Positions 37,571-49,884 are shown, numbered from the stretch's first letter. The stretch: 64,000 nucleotides of DNA from Embiotoca jacksoni (GCA_022577435.1 JAKOON010000008.1:2830001-2894000); one strand, 5' to 3'. Made by a program: numbers and translations. The notes: generated by a model from the sequence alone, not told the origin.

Positions 37571-38552
37571 TATTGTTCAGGCTCTTGTCAAAAGAGTTAC
37601 AGTAAGGGCTAATATTGAAGCCCAAAGCAGCCTGATCATGTAAGTTACATCCATCTTTGCCAGGTTGATGGTTATCAAAACTGACTCTAGTCATCTATAG
37701 CCATTAAATCGTATAAATCGATAACTCAATATGTTACCATTTAAGCTGGTACCGAGCATTTTTATACAACCTCCACCTACTTATTACTGGTTTAAACGTG
37801 TGCCTCTCTGATGCAGCTGTTCATTGTTCTAATTTAACCTACCAGGATTAACTCTACAGAGATTTAGTATGCTGATAAAAAGCCTGATGAGAACAATATG
37901 ACAGCGTAACTTCAAACCTGTTTGATGCTTGAGTGAACGTAGACTTTCAAACAATTCATGCTATGATGAGGAAAGAGCTCTTTTAAAATAACTAGCGGAG
38001 AACTAGGTCATCACATCATCGCTGGAAAGACAGTCTTTATAAAATTGTGAATTATGGAGTGAGAGTAAATAAAGAGTAAAATGTTTTTTAATGACTGATA
38101 AAAGTAAATCAATCTGTAGGTTCAAACTTGTGATTTTTCATTACAGTTTGAAGATACATTATTCACTCTTCTAAATATAATCATTGGATAGACTACAGAT
38201 ATCACAAAGACAGATGTTCTTTTTTTTCATTCCACTGCCCACTCCCTGCCTTGATAGCAAAATGCACTTAGTGCTACTTGATGAAACAATAACCAGCAGA
38301 TTATTTCTTTACAGAGTGTAAATTGTTACTACTTGACAGGCCAAAACCACTTAAATGCCCTGATTTCAGGCATATTTAAAAGGGTGAGTATCTGTTTACG
38401 AGGAGCACTTGAATCTAATGTTACATTTTGAATGAATGTCTACAGTTTGTATGAGTATTGAAGGTAACGGGTTGGGAAAATGTCATTTAGAATTCAGATG
38501 AGAGCGAGAGAAGAGAGTAACAACAGTCAGTTGTAGTTACATTAAAGCTTAC

Positions 38553-38647
38553 CTGATTGGAGTACCTCATGCTGACATTGCGCTGGTCCTGCCGCGGCAC
38601 GTAGCGGTGGACGGGATCAATATCTTTGGGGCTGATCAGCTCATCCA
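38553..38647 (-). CDS. phkb: phkb exon (8th visible)
   Basis: This 95-nt exon encodes V(split)-DELISPKDIDPVHRYVP and RQDQRNVSMRYSNQ. Two nt complete the Val codon, then come 31 codons. The acceptor is GTGTGCGCAG|TGG, with a (GT)58-like run ending only a few nt before it. The donor is CAG|GTAAGC, near consensus. The mammalian counterpart has Ala at the split codon (LLADELISPK). The sequence belongs to the surface region after the GH15-like core, by comparison with the family. Confidence 0.96.
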
Positions 38648-38649
38648 CT

Positions 38650-38771
<122 letters not shown>

Positions 38772-39114
38772 TAATATGAAAATCATTAACATGCATATAC
38801 ATGGGCCCCTACAGACAAAGAACCAAGTGTACAAGAAGAAAGACAACAACAAAAAATGTCTCAAACCATTACACACAATGGATGGGTCAAACTGCATCTT
38901 TGGGTTCATGTCAATGGAGAGTACTGCAATATTTACAATCATTAGATAATAATACATAACGAAACTATTGTCTGTCCCACGTAATGTGGATTCATAATTC
39001 GAATCAAATATGACCTGAATGTCATATTAGTTTTACATCATTAATGAATCAACAGACTAACAGTAGAATACCCGGACTGAAAGGGTGGGCTAAAGTCAGC
39101 ACACGCTCGCTCAC

Positions 39115-39178
39115 ATACATACATACATACATACATACATACATACATACATACATACATACATACATACATACATAC
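39115..39178. repeat. (CATA)n tetranucleotide microsatellite at a donor
   Basis: About 15 ACAT/CATA units on the plus strand. In transcript sense the first GTAT unit is itself the GT donor of the upstream exon (CTGG|GTATGTATG). Confidence 0.96.
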
Positions 39179-39337
39179 CCAGCAGCTTGGCAATGTTGAA
39201 CAGGGCCTGACCCCACAGGAAGACCTTCCCATCACGGCCTGAGTTGCTAGGGAAACGCTTCTGGCTTCCGTGCTTGCTCTGCTCCGCCTCCACAAAGTCA
39301 GCCGGTACATGGTAGTATTTAGGGATCACAGCATGGC
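39179..39337 (-). CDS. phkb: phkb exon (7th visible)
   Basis: This 159-nt exon encodes HAVIPKYYHVPADFVEAEQ, SKHGSQKRFPSNSGRDGK and VFLWGQALFNIAKLL, entering after one base of a Gly codon and leaving after one base of a Val codon. The acceptor is CATGCCAG|GC and the donor CTGG|GTATGT. PADFVE, GSQKRFPSN and FLWGQAL are family-invariant segments, probably within the glucoamylase-like (alpha/alpha) barrel. The EQSKHG stretch is more variable than in mammals. Confidence 0.97.
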
Positions 39338-41273
39338 CTGGCATGAGAGAGGAGGAGCGTGAGCTCTGTGTGCATGCAGACGACACCTTCTCTGGACACG
39401 TGTTTGACTGAGAAGAATCTACACTCGTTACAGAGCACAGAAGGTTTACTTCAATGAGACATCAGTGGTGACGGACAGAAACTGGAGCAACAATTTCACA
39501 TAGCACAACAGTTTGAATGCTATTTTGAATTTTTGTTTTTACTTTACATCTTAGCATGTAAGTGGCCCAATAGTATAGGCTCTTTCATAGAATCGTAGTT
39601 TTAAATACATTTAATTTAAGACAGAAACAGGATATTGATGTAATTACCTGGACTGCTGATTCAAAACATGCATCATGGTGGTTCATATATTTCATTAAAA
39701 AAAAACGCAGAGGTAAAGGAAAAATACTGAAAATTATATATATTTTTTTTTTACAAATCTACTGTAAAATAGATAAAGTAAAATACTGATTTTGAGAGAC
39801 CAGAAGAAAAAAAAAAAAATCACTCCCAAACCATTACAGAAGAACATGCTCAACCTTTCAGCGAACACAAATGTCAGTGGTGATGGTTTGGAAGCTGGTG
39901 AGGATCACATGCTCGTGACAGCGTCTGGAACTCTTCATATCTGTTTTGTCTAAAATTCTTGTTGAATCTCCTCCTTGTCAACGGTGTCTAGCACACAATC
40001 AAGCTGGCAGCAATACCAGGAGGAAGTGGCCATTTCAAATTTGGTGATACAGGAGATATGCTAAAAGTAAAAAAATAAAAATAAATCAACAGTTGTTTTA
40101 TGGTATTGGCTCAATGAGGCTGTACTTCGCTTAGCTTAATGCCAATGTCAACATGCTAACACTGTGATGTTTGCCCTGTTCAGTTAGCATGGTGCCATGC
40201 TCATATTTCCTGAATAACAACACAAAGGTTGTTGTAATTTCACTTCCAGACACACTACAGTAACTCTTGACATTATTTGTTTTATTTTTTTTGTCAACTG
40301 TAAGTGACAGCAGATTCTACTCACGAACTACATCAAAATATAATTAAACATGACATGAACACATTGAAACCAAATTGCAATTCAGTCTGATCATAAAGGC
40401 GACATTTTGGCCACTTTGAGAGGGCAATTGAACCTTTCACGGTATAAATGATAGCAGTATAAAAATTCACCCTCATATGTGGTCCAGTTTGAATCTAACC
40501 TGAGTCACTGAAACATACTGTAGCACAACTGTAGGTAATGGTGTCCATTGACCAGAGTAGAGCAGCATGTCCTGCACAGCTGCAACCTGTGTCTATGTTT
40601 CAACCCAACAGTGGGGGCCTGGGAGTCCTGGGAGGTCCCAGGGAAGACACAATAGCAGCCTCAAACAGCAGAATACATTTGTGGGTTTAGAGTTTTCATG
40701 AGTATTAATGGTGAACAAAAAAAAAAAAAAAGTACTTGTGTTATCCTCTAAAGCCCAGCCAATTAACTTCAGGAGTTTTATTAATTCATACAGATCCAGT
40801 ACAAAGGCTCTGTGGAGACATCTGGGGCAACTTAAGTCAGCTCTGTCTCACATCATTATCCTTTCTGCACTCCAATCATTCCTGTTCTATTATGAACGGA
40901 CCAATACGATTCTCCGAGCTCTTGACATCCCTATCATTGAACTGCCTGCCCTCGCAGCAACGGGTGCAGGTGACTATAGAAGCCGGGCTCTTTGCTCACG
41001 AGGAATGGCTGAGTTCACTTGAATGTAACGCCCTTGTGAGCCTCGGTCACAGTATGTGTTTTATGAATATGTATGATAGGATTTAATAAGAGAGAGTTTT
41101 CATTGCTAGAGGGAAAGAGAACAGCGGCAGAATCAAAACTCCAAAATGAATCATATTGACATGCCAGATGAGATAAAGTTATGATATGTGTTTGTGTGCG
41201 GTGACCATTTTTCTCATGAATCAGTCACTGGGTATGTGTGTGTGTACATGTTTGTATTTATGTGGTTACTCAC
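39338..41273. other. phkb intron
   Basis: This 1,936-bp intron has one old repeat (about 40100-40240), an A-run near 40719-40732 and otherwise unremarkable sequence. The 104- and 116-residue open frames at 40708-41086 are not recognised and overlap each other. Confidence 0.85.
40100..40240 (+). repeat. Teleost interspersed repeat fragment
   Basis: TGGCTCAATGAGGCTGTAC, then CTTAGCTTAATGCCAATGTC and AACATGCTAACACTGTGATG, are characteristic of a very common fish repeat. The tail motif of the same family (AATTTCATGGCAATAG) appears separately at about 52377-52392. Confidence 0.5.
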
Positions 41274-41351
41274 CCTCATAAGACTGGAAGATGATGGGTT
41301 CAAGAAGGTCCTGGTACTCTTTGACCTGAGCTTTATTTCCTCTGAACACCC
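41274..41351 (-). CDS. phkb: phkb exon (6th visible)
   Basis: This 78-nt exon completes a Gly codon and encodes VFRGNKAQVKEYQDLLEPI and IFQSYE plus the first base of Gly. The acceptor is GTGTTGTAG|GG and the donor GAGG|GTGAGT. It matches PHKB VFRGNPKQVQEYQDLL. The following IIFQSYEG is the less conserved linker (VLHHTTEG in mammals). Confidence 0.96.
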
Positions 41352-42034
41352 CTACAACACACGCACACAGTAACAGAAACAGAAACATACAAAGATGAAG
41401 CAACAAGTCATGTATGTCATGCAAACATATGCAACCTCCCCATCCCTCCGTCCCCTCCACCCCCAACCCCTACTTTCATGATGCTTTCACGCGCTGCTAC
41501 CGTGAACTTAACGAGACATCACCCAGATGGGAGAATGAAAATGTCTGACCCGACATGAACGGTCTTTACCCTGACGGCTCCCTACAGTGGTACAGAGTCA
41601 TGTGAGACGGAGCCCATGTGTGAATAGAGCAGGTCATTAGGCTTGTTTGAGATGAACGGCCTCGCCTCGGAAGCAGACGAGAGCCGGCAGGAGCAGCAGT
41701 GGTCAGAGACAAAAAGCTGCCGTCATGTTGAATAGTTTCCAGCAGCCTTCAGTCTGCACAGGAAGTCACAGAAACACTCACATCCTGTTCACTCACATCT
41801 GATTCTGATTTAATAAAATGTGTCCATACCCACATATCAGTTTGGGTGTTGTGAGGACATACATCTATTTACACAGTCACGCTAAGGAGACTCAACTGGG
41901 GACAAACAGCAAGTTTCCATAACTTCAATCATAAAGTTTTAGAGTAAGTCAAAGGAAGATTTGAGTTGGTTAAGTAGTGGTTATGGTGAGTCTAAGTCTC
42001 CAGGAAATTAATTTATTTATTTTATGATTTTATT

Positions 42035-42260
42035 CACTTTATTAATCCCTGAGGGGAAATTTCATCACTACAGCAGGGGGTCTCTCAGGGGGGAGCTGCT
42101 GCAGCAGGCTGCCACTAGCGCGGCGCCAGGTAACCTGACCTGAGGTGCATGTTTTTGGATGATGGGAGGAAGCCGGAGAACCCGGAGAGAACCCACGCAA
42201 GCACAGGGAGAACATGCAAACTCCGCACAGAAAGGCCCAGGACCGGATTCGATTTAAGTC
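42035..42260 (+). repeat. Teleost interspersed repeat
   Basis: CTTTATTAATCCCTGAGGGG, then (about 42145-42235) a conserved segment containing ATGATGGGAGGAAGCCGGAG and GAGAACATGCAAACTCCGCA, match a repeat seen in very many fish genomes. No protein is encoded. Confidence 0.65.
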
Positions 42261-42719
42261 GATGCAAGGTCCTCTGAAGCAATGGAAACATGACTGTGTA
42301 TGTGTGTGTGTCTATATGAGCATGTATTTTAATTAAGTACTTTTTTTAAAACATGGTAAGATATGAATAAAACTGCAACAGTTTCTGTATTAACTCTGCA
42401 TTAATTACTTTATGATTTATGTTTTATACCAGGTAAGTAATATGAAAAGAAATACATTTTAAATGTATTTTCATTCATCTTTTAACACAACAACAAGATA
42501 CCTTAAATCCACATTAGCTGATTTGTTGGCCACTTGTTTGAGCCACCTTTTTACACAACCAGTAGATCCAGAACAAGATTATGATTATTCCTTTGGCTTG
42601 ACATTGCTCATCAGATACTAACTTTACATGTCTGCAGTTGGGTGTAGACAGTGTACGGTGGATTTATCTAAACTTTTTTGCTGAAAAAAGCTGCCTGGTG
42701 TGGCAGGAAAACCATGATC

Positions 42720-42905
42720 ATCAATTGAATTCAGTCTTCATATAGCGGCAGATCAAGTCATCTCAGGGCAGTTTACATAGTAAGGTTATCGCAAGGTAAT
42801 TAGAAAGAGGAACCCAACAAATTCAACCACGAGTGTCATTTAGAAGGAAAAACTCCCTTTTAACAGGAAGAAACCTCCAACAAAATCCATGTGAATATTA
42901 AAGTT
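42720..42905 (+). repeat. Teleost interspersed repeat
   Basis: It begins with CAATTGAATTCAGTCTTCAT, then ATAGCGGCAGATCAAG, and ends with GGAAAAACTCCCTTTTAACA followed by GGAAGAAACCTCCA. This is a degenerate copy of a common fish repeat with the AACTCCC/AGGAAGAAACCTC signature. Confidence 0.65.
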
Positions 42906-43797
42906 ACCCACTATAAAAAACATTATGTATACTATGCATTAAATCAGAAAAACAGTCAGATAATTCAGATTATAACTCTGAGTAAAGGGTAGATTGGCAA
43001 TAACAACAAATAGAACTGTAAGAAAGAGTAAAATGAGCTAAAAGATGCCAACATGCTCCATAAAGCTGAGAAACTATCAGGGGCCGCCTCGACAAACAAC
43101 CCTCTCACATATCGAGTCATGTCATCTATTGTCTATGAAGTATAATGAGTTGTGGCTTTTAATGTTCAAGCACATTTGTGTGCTTCACAAGTGAAAAATC
43201 CTACAAGACCAAACAGGAATCTGACCACTTAACTCCAAGTAATCCCAAACAGGCTACTGCAGGTAAACGAAAGCATCATGTTAAAACGTCCTGCAATAGG
43301 AAATCTTGTTGTTCAGGGCTCAGTAGGTTTACATTGTACTGAATCTTCTTGTTGTGTTGTCACTGTACTATAAGTGCTAGTAGGTACACGTTATAGTTTA
43401 AGAGCATTTTATTGTCGAGGCTTGTTCTTAAAATTCTGTTTACTTGTTTCTGACTTAGTTTAAGCTGTTTGTTTCAGTTTAAAAGTCATTTATGCATTTC
43501 GAGCTGTTGAAAGTGAAATCTGAGATGGTTACAGGAGGTCCTAAATCTGGATATTTATTAGTCCTAAAAATGTCAGTATAGTACAAACAAGCATGAAGGT
43601 GGTTAAATCATGCTTGAATTCACATTTGTTGGAGAAACTAGTCATAAATCACATCTTTTTAAACTGTCTTTAAGTCCTCTAAAACCTGGGGAACACCAAA
43701 TTGTAATTTCCTGTCAAATGTTACAAGTCTGTCTTCTATCTCGCCAACAAGACACTCGAGGCATCATAACAGCAGTGGTGGAGAGAACAAGGCTTAC

Positions 43798-43855
43798 CGT
43801 CAATCATCATGTAGATAAAAAATATGGGAAACTCGCACTCGATCCCATCAAAAAG
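43798..43855 (-). CDS. phkb: phkb exon (5th visible), 58 nt
   Basis: It encodes LFDGIECEFPIFFIYMMID plus the first base of Gly. The acceptor is CTTTCTCCAG|CTT and the donor GACG|GTAAGC. This is the strongly conserved PHKB segment FDGIECEFPIFFLYMMIDG, with Ile for Leu. The hydrophobic run is a buried helix of the GH15-like domain, not a membrane segment. Confidence 0.96.
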
Positions 43856-44689
43856 CTGGAGAAAGAAAGAGAGAGGAGGAATTATTGGTTTTCCATTTCA
43901 CACAGAGGAGAGGCACAGGGACTTTAAAGCAGCGGATGGTTGAACTTTAGTAGCACTGAATATGGAACAGTATGGTACAGAGAAAGGATATAGATGACGT
44001 GACATTGTGAATAAACACTGACAGAAAAGGGGAATAATAATTCTCCCTCACAAGGTCATTTTTTGAAAATAATTCAAACTTGTGCTGTTTGTTTTGAGAA
44101 GGAGATTTGAAGGTCTGAAATGTCAGAAAGTTAATGAAACAGAGACAAATAATACATGAAGCATACGGAGAGGAAAGTTGGAGCATTGGGATATTCTGAG
44201 CTGGTAGGTGACTGTTTGGCTGGGAGTCGACAATTCTTCTAGGTAAACAAAACATCTGTTTCCTGTTTATGAGATGTGGACGCAGAATAAGTAGAAACTG
44301 TTTTAATTAAATTGACAAATGCAGACTCCTGAATTACTGAACTACACTAACTCTAGAAAAACCATGAAGAACTTTTACTTCTGCTTTGGCAAAGTACAAA
44401 AAAGTAGTCGTTTACGTATATACAGTATAAGTATAACAACATATTTACACTTTATTTAATTTGGTCCAGACCAAGAAAACAATGACGACATTGTTGCCTT
44501 TTAGTCCTGGTCCAGTTCATCTTTATACAGGATTATTACAAATGGAAAAACATTAGATTGTCAAGCTGAGTATGTTCCTGTAACCTACAGCATTAACCAT
44601 GAAGTCACATAAAATCTGACAGGTAGCTCATCGATTGGACAGCTTTGATGATGTCATTCAACATACATCGGTCATCATATTTGAACTAT

Positions 44690-45210
44690 AGACTGCATAT
44701 AAAATGGATGTAGTTTCCAGGTCTGAAGAATGGGGCCAATGCAGAAGTGCCAAAAAGGCTTCAACTTCTCATGAAATACAAAGCTAATACATTTTCCCCC
44801 CCAAGTGACAATAGTGTCAGCTGCTAAAGTCACTCCTTTTATTAGTTTTCTGGCAGTCCATCTGAAAGTAATCCTGCCGTTAATTAGAAAATAAGCCTTA
44901 AAAAAGCCTTCATGGTTTTCGGTGGCATGTCTGTTTGATTGACTGGTACAATCAGTTTTTCGCTATCAGTGGGCAGTACGTAATGTCTTCGGGTTTCCAA
45001 TCAGATCGAGTCAGATCCACTGCTTGCTCCTCTGCAGATCGTCCAAATATGGTCACTTCTTGCTCCAAACCGCTCCAAACTAGCAAGATGATGACGGGCA
45101 ATGTTGCACTCGTGGCCTCACAACGGCCATCCAAAAGCCAATGGGTGACGTCAATCTTGGTCACTGTTCGACAAACCCATTTGGGAAATCTAAGTATGGG
45201 GGCTGCCAGC
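44690..45210 (+). repeat. Teleost non-coding interspersed repeat
   Basis: It opens with CTATAGACTGCATATAAAATG, then GATGTAGTTTCCAGG, and ends with ACGGCCATCCAAAAGCCAATG, then GGTGACGTCAATC. Both are signatures of a percomorph short repeat. It shares the GGGTGACGTCA segment with 33712-33732. The open frames on both strands here are not conserved coding sequence. Confidence 0.55.
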
Positions 45211-46097
45211 TGTGCTGCACTTTGTTTTATTTTTCTTCTCTGGTGTGGTAAAAAGTAAACCAAAAAAATTACAAATTATGACTATTATGTGTTAAGACTA
45301 CAAATGAAGCGTGTTTATTGTACACAGTAACAAACAAGTAGAAATAGGACAAAAAGTAAATATCTGTAGGGCATTATCAACTTAGCTTTTGAATTTACGT
45401 TAAATCACAGATGTACAATCAACATGTTGTGACTGGTCTCCTTTTAGGCCACAAACACCACAGATTGTATAGTTTTGGATCACTTGTTTAGTCAGCAACA
45501 ACGTTTGATTGACAGCTTTCACTCCGGCTGTAACAGAAGGACCCAGGTGGTTTTAATCAAACCAAACAGTTGAAAGCAGCCTTAGTGACATGTTCAGCTT
45601 CTGTCAGCCTCCTAAACAGCTTCAAAGCTCCTTGGCAGAGAATCTCCTGCTCTGTGGATCCAGACTGGTGGGATGAACACTATTTCTCCAAAAGATGTTC
45701 CCTCACTTAGTGTTTTGACAAATCAAATGCAAATATCACCCGTGGGTGTTCATTTGGGGTGAGAGCTGTTGACTAGGAAGGCCATGGCATATGATTTGCA
45801 TCATATTAATACTAAATAAATCTCGCTCCTTGTATGGAACCATCTGCATTCAATTTATTCCGTTTTTTAATCTAATTAAAGCTTTCCTTCAGAAACACTT
45901 TACAGGCAATTGACTGACTGACTGATTGACTCACTGTCAGCTGAATGCTAAGAAATCAAAGGCGGCATGTGGCAGCGGATGGAGAGAATTTTTCCAGAAC
46001 AAACACTTGAACTGACAACATCACTGGCTGGATTATTCTCTGAAAAGCACTCAACCAGAAATCCTATTATAGATCGCACTCCACGTGTGTGTACCGT

Positions 46098-46099
<2 letters not shown>

Positions 46100-46167
<68 letters not shown>
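46100..46167. repeat. (CA)n microsatellite
   Basis: About 34 AC units. Confidence 0.97.
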
Positions 46168-46168
<1 letters not shown>

Positions 46169-46371
46169 TAAGCTGTTTGGTGACCAGTCACAGTTAGAAA
46201 AGATGGTCAAGTGAATCAAGAGGTATTCTTTCCAGTAATTCAATCCCATCATGTTTACGCTCATGGAAAGAGGATCAGCGTAAAAATACTGAGCCTCCAC
46301 AATAATCAGCAAATTCAAAGTCAAACAAGCTGCAAATTTTTATTAGGCTCTGTAAAATCCATTCATACAAA

Positions 46372-46372
<1 letters not shown>

Positions 46373-46428
<56 letters not shown>
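46373..46428. repeat. (TG)n microsatellite
   Basis: About 27 TG units. A shorter CA run follows at 46567-46590. Confidence 0.97.
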
Positions 46429-46434
<6 letters not shown>

Positions 46435-46565
46435 TAGATTTTTGTCCGTCTATCTATAAATTAGTCCTGGATATCTTTGGACCTCATCTATTTCAATAAT
46501 CTCCACACTGATTGACGATAGCAGAGATTACATCCTGATGCAATAACAAATGCCTGCAGAGCTGG

Positions 46566-46598
<33 letters not shown>

Positions 46599-46851
46599 GC
46601 ATGCACGCACAGAGAGAAGCTGCTTTCACTGTCACTGAGCAGATACTGCCATCTGCATGAATGTGCCTCCTGAAATGGTTAATGAAGGCACCCTGTCATA
46701 ATGCAGCTGGTCTCAAACTGTGTGTTTCAGCAAAGATGAAAGCAGTTGTAGCTATCAGGTGGTGAGAGAGGGACGAGGGAGAGGAAGATGAAAGACAGGA
46801 GAGTGCATAAAGAGATACAGAAGCAGAGAATGGGTTGTATTTAGTGGCAGG

Positions 46852-46852
<1 letters not shown>

Positions 46853-46888
<36 letters not shown>
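46853..46888. repeat. (GA)n microsatellite
   Basis: About 17 uninterrupted GA units. Confidence 0.97.
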
Positions 46889-46892
<4 letters not shown>

Positions 46893-48176
46893 GAGACACC
46901 GACGCAGTCACCCAGCGAGGCCTGTGCTTCTTGGCCCGTTGAGGCTGTAAACAGGCAGGGATCCCTGGTGTTTTGTGCTTGAGCAGCTCGACTGATTGGT
47001 AAAACTGTCTATCACACAGGATGCCGCTGCTCGCTGTCAATGGTAAACAGACAGGGAGCAAAGACGTCTGCCCTGCTGCGAATTCTCTCTTAAACACCAA
47101 CAACAGCTTCAGTCAATGTCTTCTTCTCCGAGGAGACCTGGTCTACCTGCGACTTCAGTTTCTCCACACAGAGCTCACACTGTGTCAGACACTCCTGCAG
47201 CATTTCATGACTCTCTTATCACTCAGCAAGGAACATTTTACGCATTACTTTTTTTTATGCTATCAATTTGTTACACCTCTAAAACTGGCTTCTTTTCCAA
47301 TATAAAAAAAACAGCAGCTGGTTTCAATATTTATTACAGGATAATGGTAATCTTGAAATAATATTTACTGCATGCTATAATAAATAACCATTTGGCACCG
47401 TGTTCACTTATATAACTGGATTCTTTTAACTTGCGATATTTGCTGATGTAGTAGCGAATACGTTAGCACTCATAGATGGAAGGGAGCTGGCGTCAATGTC
47501 TTTCACAATAAATCTGTCTGCCTGCTGGTACAACTGACAGCCGGATGGAGCCTGAAGGAGCCCAGGCATTAAATACCGTTTGATAAGTCTCAGCCATAAA
47601 GTCATTGTATCCTATTAGCTGTGGGATTAAATAAAGCTAATTTCAAAGTGGTTCAGAGTTGGTGCCCGACGAGTGCCCTCTGAGACACATCAGCACGCCT
47701 TTTTTTTCATTATTTGGCATGTTTGATTTATGTCACGAGCAAAAGAAAATAATCCCTTTGCTACTTGAATTGATGACTTCAGGAACCTCTTTTATAGAGT
47801 GTCGTCAGATTCACATCTCTATAATCAGTGGTATCACCTGGCAGTCATGTGAGTCATTAGATCACATGACTGCCATGTATACATGTCGCTCTCCAACAGT
47901 CAGAAGAACGGATAAGACCTCTTGACATGATGGTTCAGTGTTCCAGATGGAAGAAAAACTCCACTTGCGTCCGACTTTATGTTTTCAGATCTCTGATATT
48001 TTTTCCATCTGCTTCTCTGAACTCATTAATTCTGGGAGGTTAGCTCTACAGCTAATGCAATGATTTGTTCCGCATTAAGAGTCCGGCCTGTGATTCACTC
48101 GTGGTATGCTCACTGAGCTGATTCTGAACTGAATGCACTGTCACTTGGCCAAGATCACAGAGGGAGTCACAATGAA

Positions 48177-48247
48177 TGAGTGGTCAGTCCCATACGGACG
48201 TATGCATGAGCACCCACACTGATAGGGACTGACTCAGTCCCTCCCTC
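48177..48247. repeat. 71-bp hairpin sequence, copy 1
   Basis: 71 bp identical to 52396-52466 except one base (CACCCACAC against CACACACAC). It contains the inverted pair GTCAGTCCC (48183-48191) and GGGACTGAC (48225-48233), extended by TGAGT on one side and TCA on the other with a 2-nt bulge. It also contains ATACGGACGTAT. A (CA)n tract follows. Confidence 0.85.
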
Positions 48248-48260
48248 GCACACTCACACA

Positions 48261-48262
<2 letters not shown>

Positions 48263-48339
<77 letters not shown>
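48263..48339. repeat. (CA)n microsatellite
   Basis: About 38 AC units, preceded by CACACTCACACACTCACA. Confidence 0.97.
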
Positions 48340-48340
<1 letters not shown>

Positions 48341-48684
48341 AAGATTTGGGGTGAAATACCTTTGGGATTAAAAAAAGTTAAAATGCGAGAGGCTAAGTCA
48401 CAAGAAGATCTCTTCGTATTATCATAAAAGGATAATACCTTTGCAGGATTATACATTTCAAAAGTCGACCACTTTGAAGTTGAACTTTTTCACAGTTTAT
48501 GGATTGCTGACGAGTTCCTCAGGTTTAACGTGGTTACTTGGAATAAACACTAGGTTTATTTTTAAACCTTGTGGATTTCACTGTGGATGCAACTGCTAGC
48601 CTGTCTCATACCTGTTGTAAGTGTGACAGCTTGTTGCTGCTTTGCTGTCCAGACAATCTTTTCCTTGTTTATTTGTCTCTGATG

Positions 48685-48897
48685 TTTAGATTTGTCACAG
48701 TGGACCACAATATTTTTATCATCATTCTGCAAAGCTTGAGATGCATTTCTGAAATGTTATCGTTCATACTTCTTTAATTAGTCATTGTCTTTAGTGGTAC
48801 GAGGAACCAATTCTTTTTTGTCTCTAATGGTGTTCCTCAGGGACCTATTCTGGATCCTCTATTGTTTTTTTGTTTTTTTATCTATATACTCTGTTTC
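48685..48897 (+). pseudogene. Older LINE reverse transcriptase, 5' fragment
   Basis: In the plus sense one reads FVTVDHNIFIIILQSL (the AFDTVDHNILL block of L2/CR1-like reverse transcriptases) near 48690-48735. At about 48825-48885 follows SNGVPQGPILDPLLF (the GVPQGS.LGPLLF block) and then FIYIL, the start of the next conserved LYIL segment. Reading then passes directly into an unrelated LINE at about 48898. The continuation of this older element is at 50185-50330. Confidence 0.7.
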
Positions 48898-49884
48898 AGG
48901 CACCGGTGACTCTGAGAATCACTTTCTTTGATTTCTCCAGTGCATTTAACACCATCCAACCACTGCTGCTGAGGGAGAAGCTGCAGGTGGTGGGGGTGGA
49001 CACATCCACCGTCTCCTGGATCACTGACTACCTGACAGGCAGACCACAGTTTGTCCGTCTGGGCAGTGTGCTGTCTGATACGGTGGTCAGTGGTATTGGA
49101 GCTCCTCAGGGAACTGTTCTGTCCCCCTTCCTGTTCACCTTATACACAACTGACTTCCAGTACAACTCAGAGTCCTGCCATCTGCAGAAGTTCTCTGATG
49201 ACTCTGCAGTGGTCGGGTGCATAAGGGATGGACGAGAGGACGAGTACAGGGCCGTAGTGGAGGACTTTGTGGAGTGGGCGGGAAGAAATCACCTCCTTCT
49301 GAACGTAGCCAAGACCAGAGAGATGATGGTCGACTTCAGGAGGAAGGCGACGGCTCCACAACCGCTGAGAGTTCTGGGAGAGGAGGTGGACATGGTTGAG
49401 GAGTACAAGTACCTGGGTGTGTCCATTGACAACAGACTGAACTGGAAGACCAACATCAACGCTGTCTACAAGAAGGGGATGAGTCGACTCTTTTTCTTGA
49501 GGAAACTTTGATCCTTCAATGTGTGCAGCGAGATGTTGGAGATGTTCTACCATCTGTTGTGGCCAGTGAACTGTACTTCGCTGGGGTCTGCTGGGGGAGC
49601 AGCATTGGAGCCGGAGACACCAACAGACTTAACAAACTGGTTAAGAAGGCCGACTCCATCATTGGCTGCAAACTGGACAGCCTGGAAAAGGTGGTGGAGA
49701 GGAGGACGCTGAACAAACTATTATCCATATTGGATAATCCTGACCACCCTCTCCACCTGCTGCAGGGACAGCAGAGCACGTTCTCCAAAAGATTCCTCCA
49801 GCTCCGCTGTCACAAGGACAGATACAGGAGATCATTCCTGATACAGGAGATCATTCCTGCCAACCGCAATAAGACTGTACAATA
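48898..49884 (+). pseudogene. LINE reverse transcriptase (partial, broken)
   Basis: Visible RT blocks: FFDFSSAFNTIQPLL (first catalytic Asp, about 48927), GAPQGTVLSPFLFTLY (about 49100) and QKFSDDSAVVG (catalytic DD, about 49190), then the thumb region EEYKYLGVSIDNRLNWK (about 49400). An in-frame TGA at 49509-49511 interrupts LRKL-stop-SFNVCSEM. A 1-nt loss near 49550 (FYHL in place of FYHSVVAS) shifts the frame, and the C-terminal region VCWGSSIGAGDTNRLNK to HKDRYRRSF continues in the second frame. Near the end, GATACAGGAGATCATTCCT is duplicated in tandem (about 49820-49857). It is non-functional. Confidence 0.88.

Larger units (their letters stand above)
11508..38552. other. 27-kb phkb intron
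   Basis: This is the largest visible intron (27,045 bp). It holds most of the mobile DNA in the window: non-coding fish repeats (14480-14850), a LINE relic (14925-15835), a polypyrimidine tract (18105-19140), an inverted-repeat element (21843-22016), three Tc1-like elements (27395-28836, 31772-33386, 35500-35990) and microsatellites at 12959-13255, 19553, 20777, 21251, 24840-25053 and 30511. No phkb exon is missing within it, because the flanking exons join in phase. Stretches not listed separately, such as 15836-18100, 22020-27390 and 28840-31770, show nothing I can identify apart from the items given. Confidence 0.85.
41352..43797. other. phkb intron
   Basis: This 2,446-bp intron carries two non-coding fish repeats (42035-42260 and 42720-42905). 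Nothing else was recognised. Confidence 0.85.

Noticed and set aside
40708..41086. Two overlapping plus-strand frames of 104 and 116 residues
   Set aside because: They overlap in different frames, match nothing I know, begin in a poly(A) run, and lie in an intron of a gene on the other strand.
44935..45263. Overlapping 100-residue frames on both strands
   Set aside because: They fall in a non-coding interspersed repeat shared with 33.7 kb.
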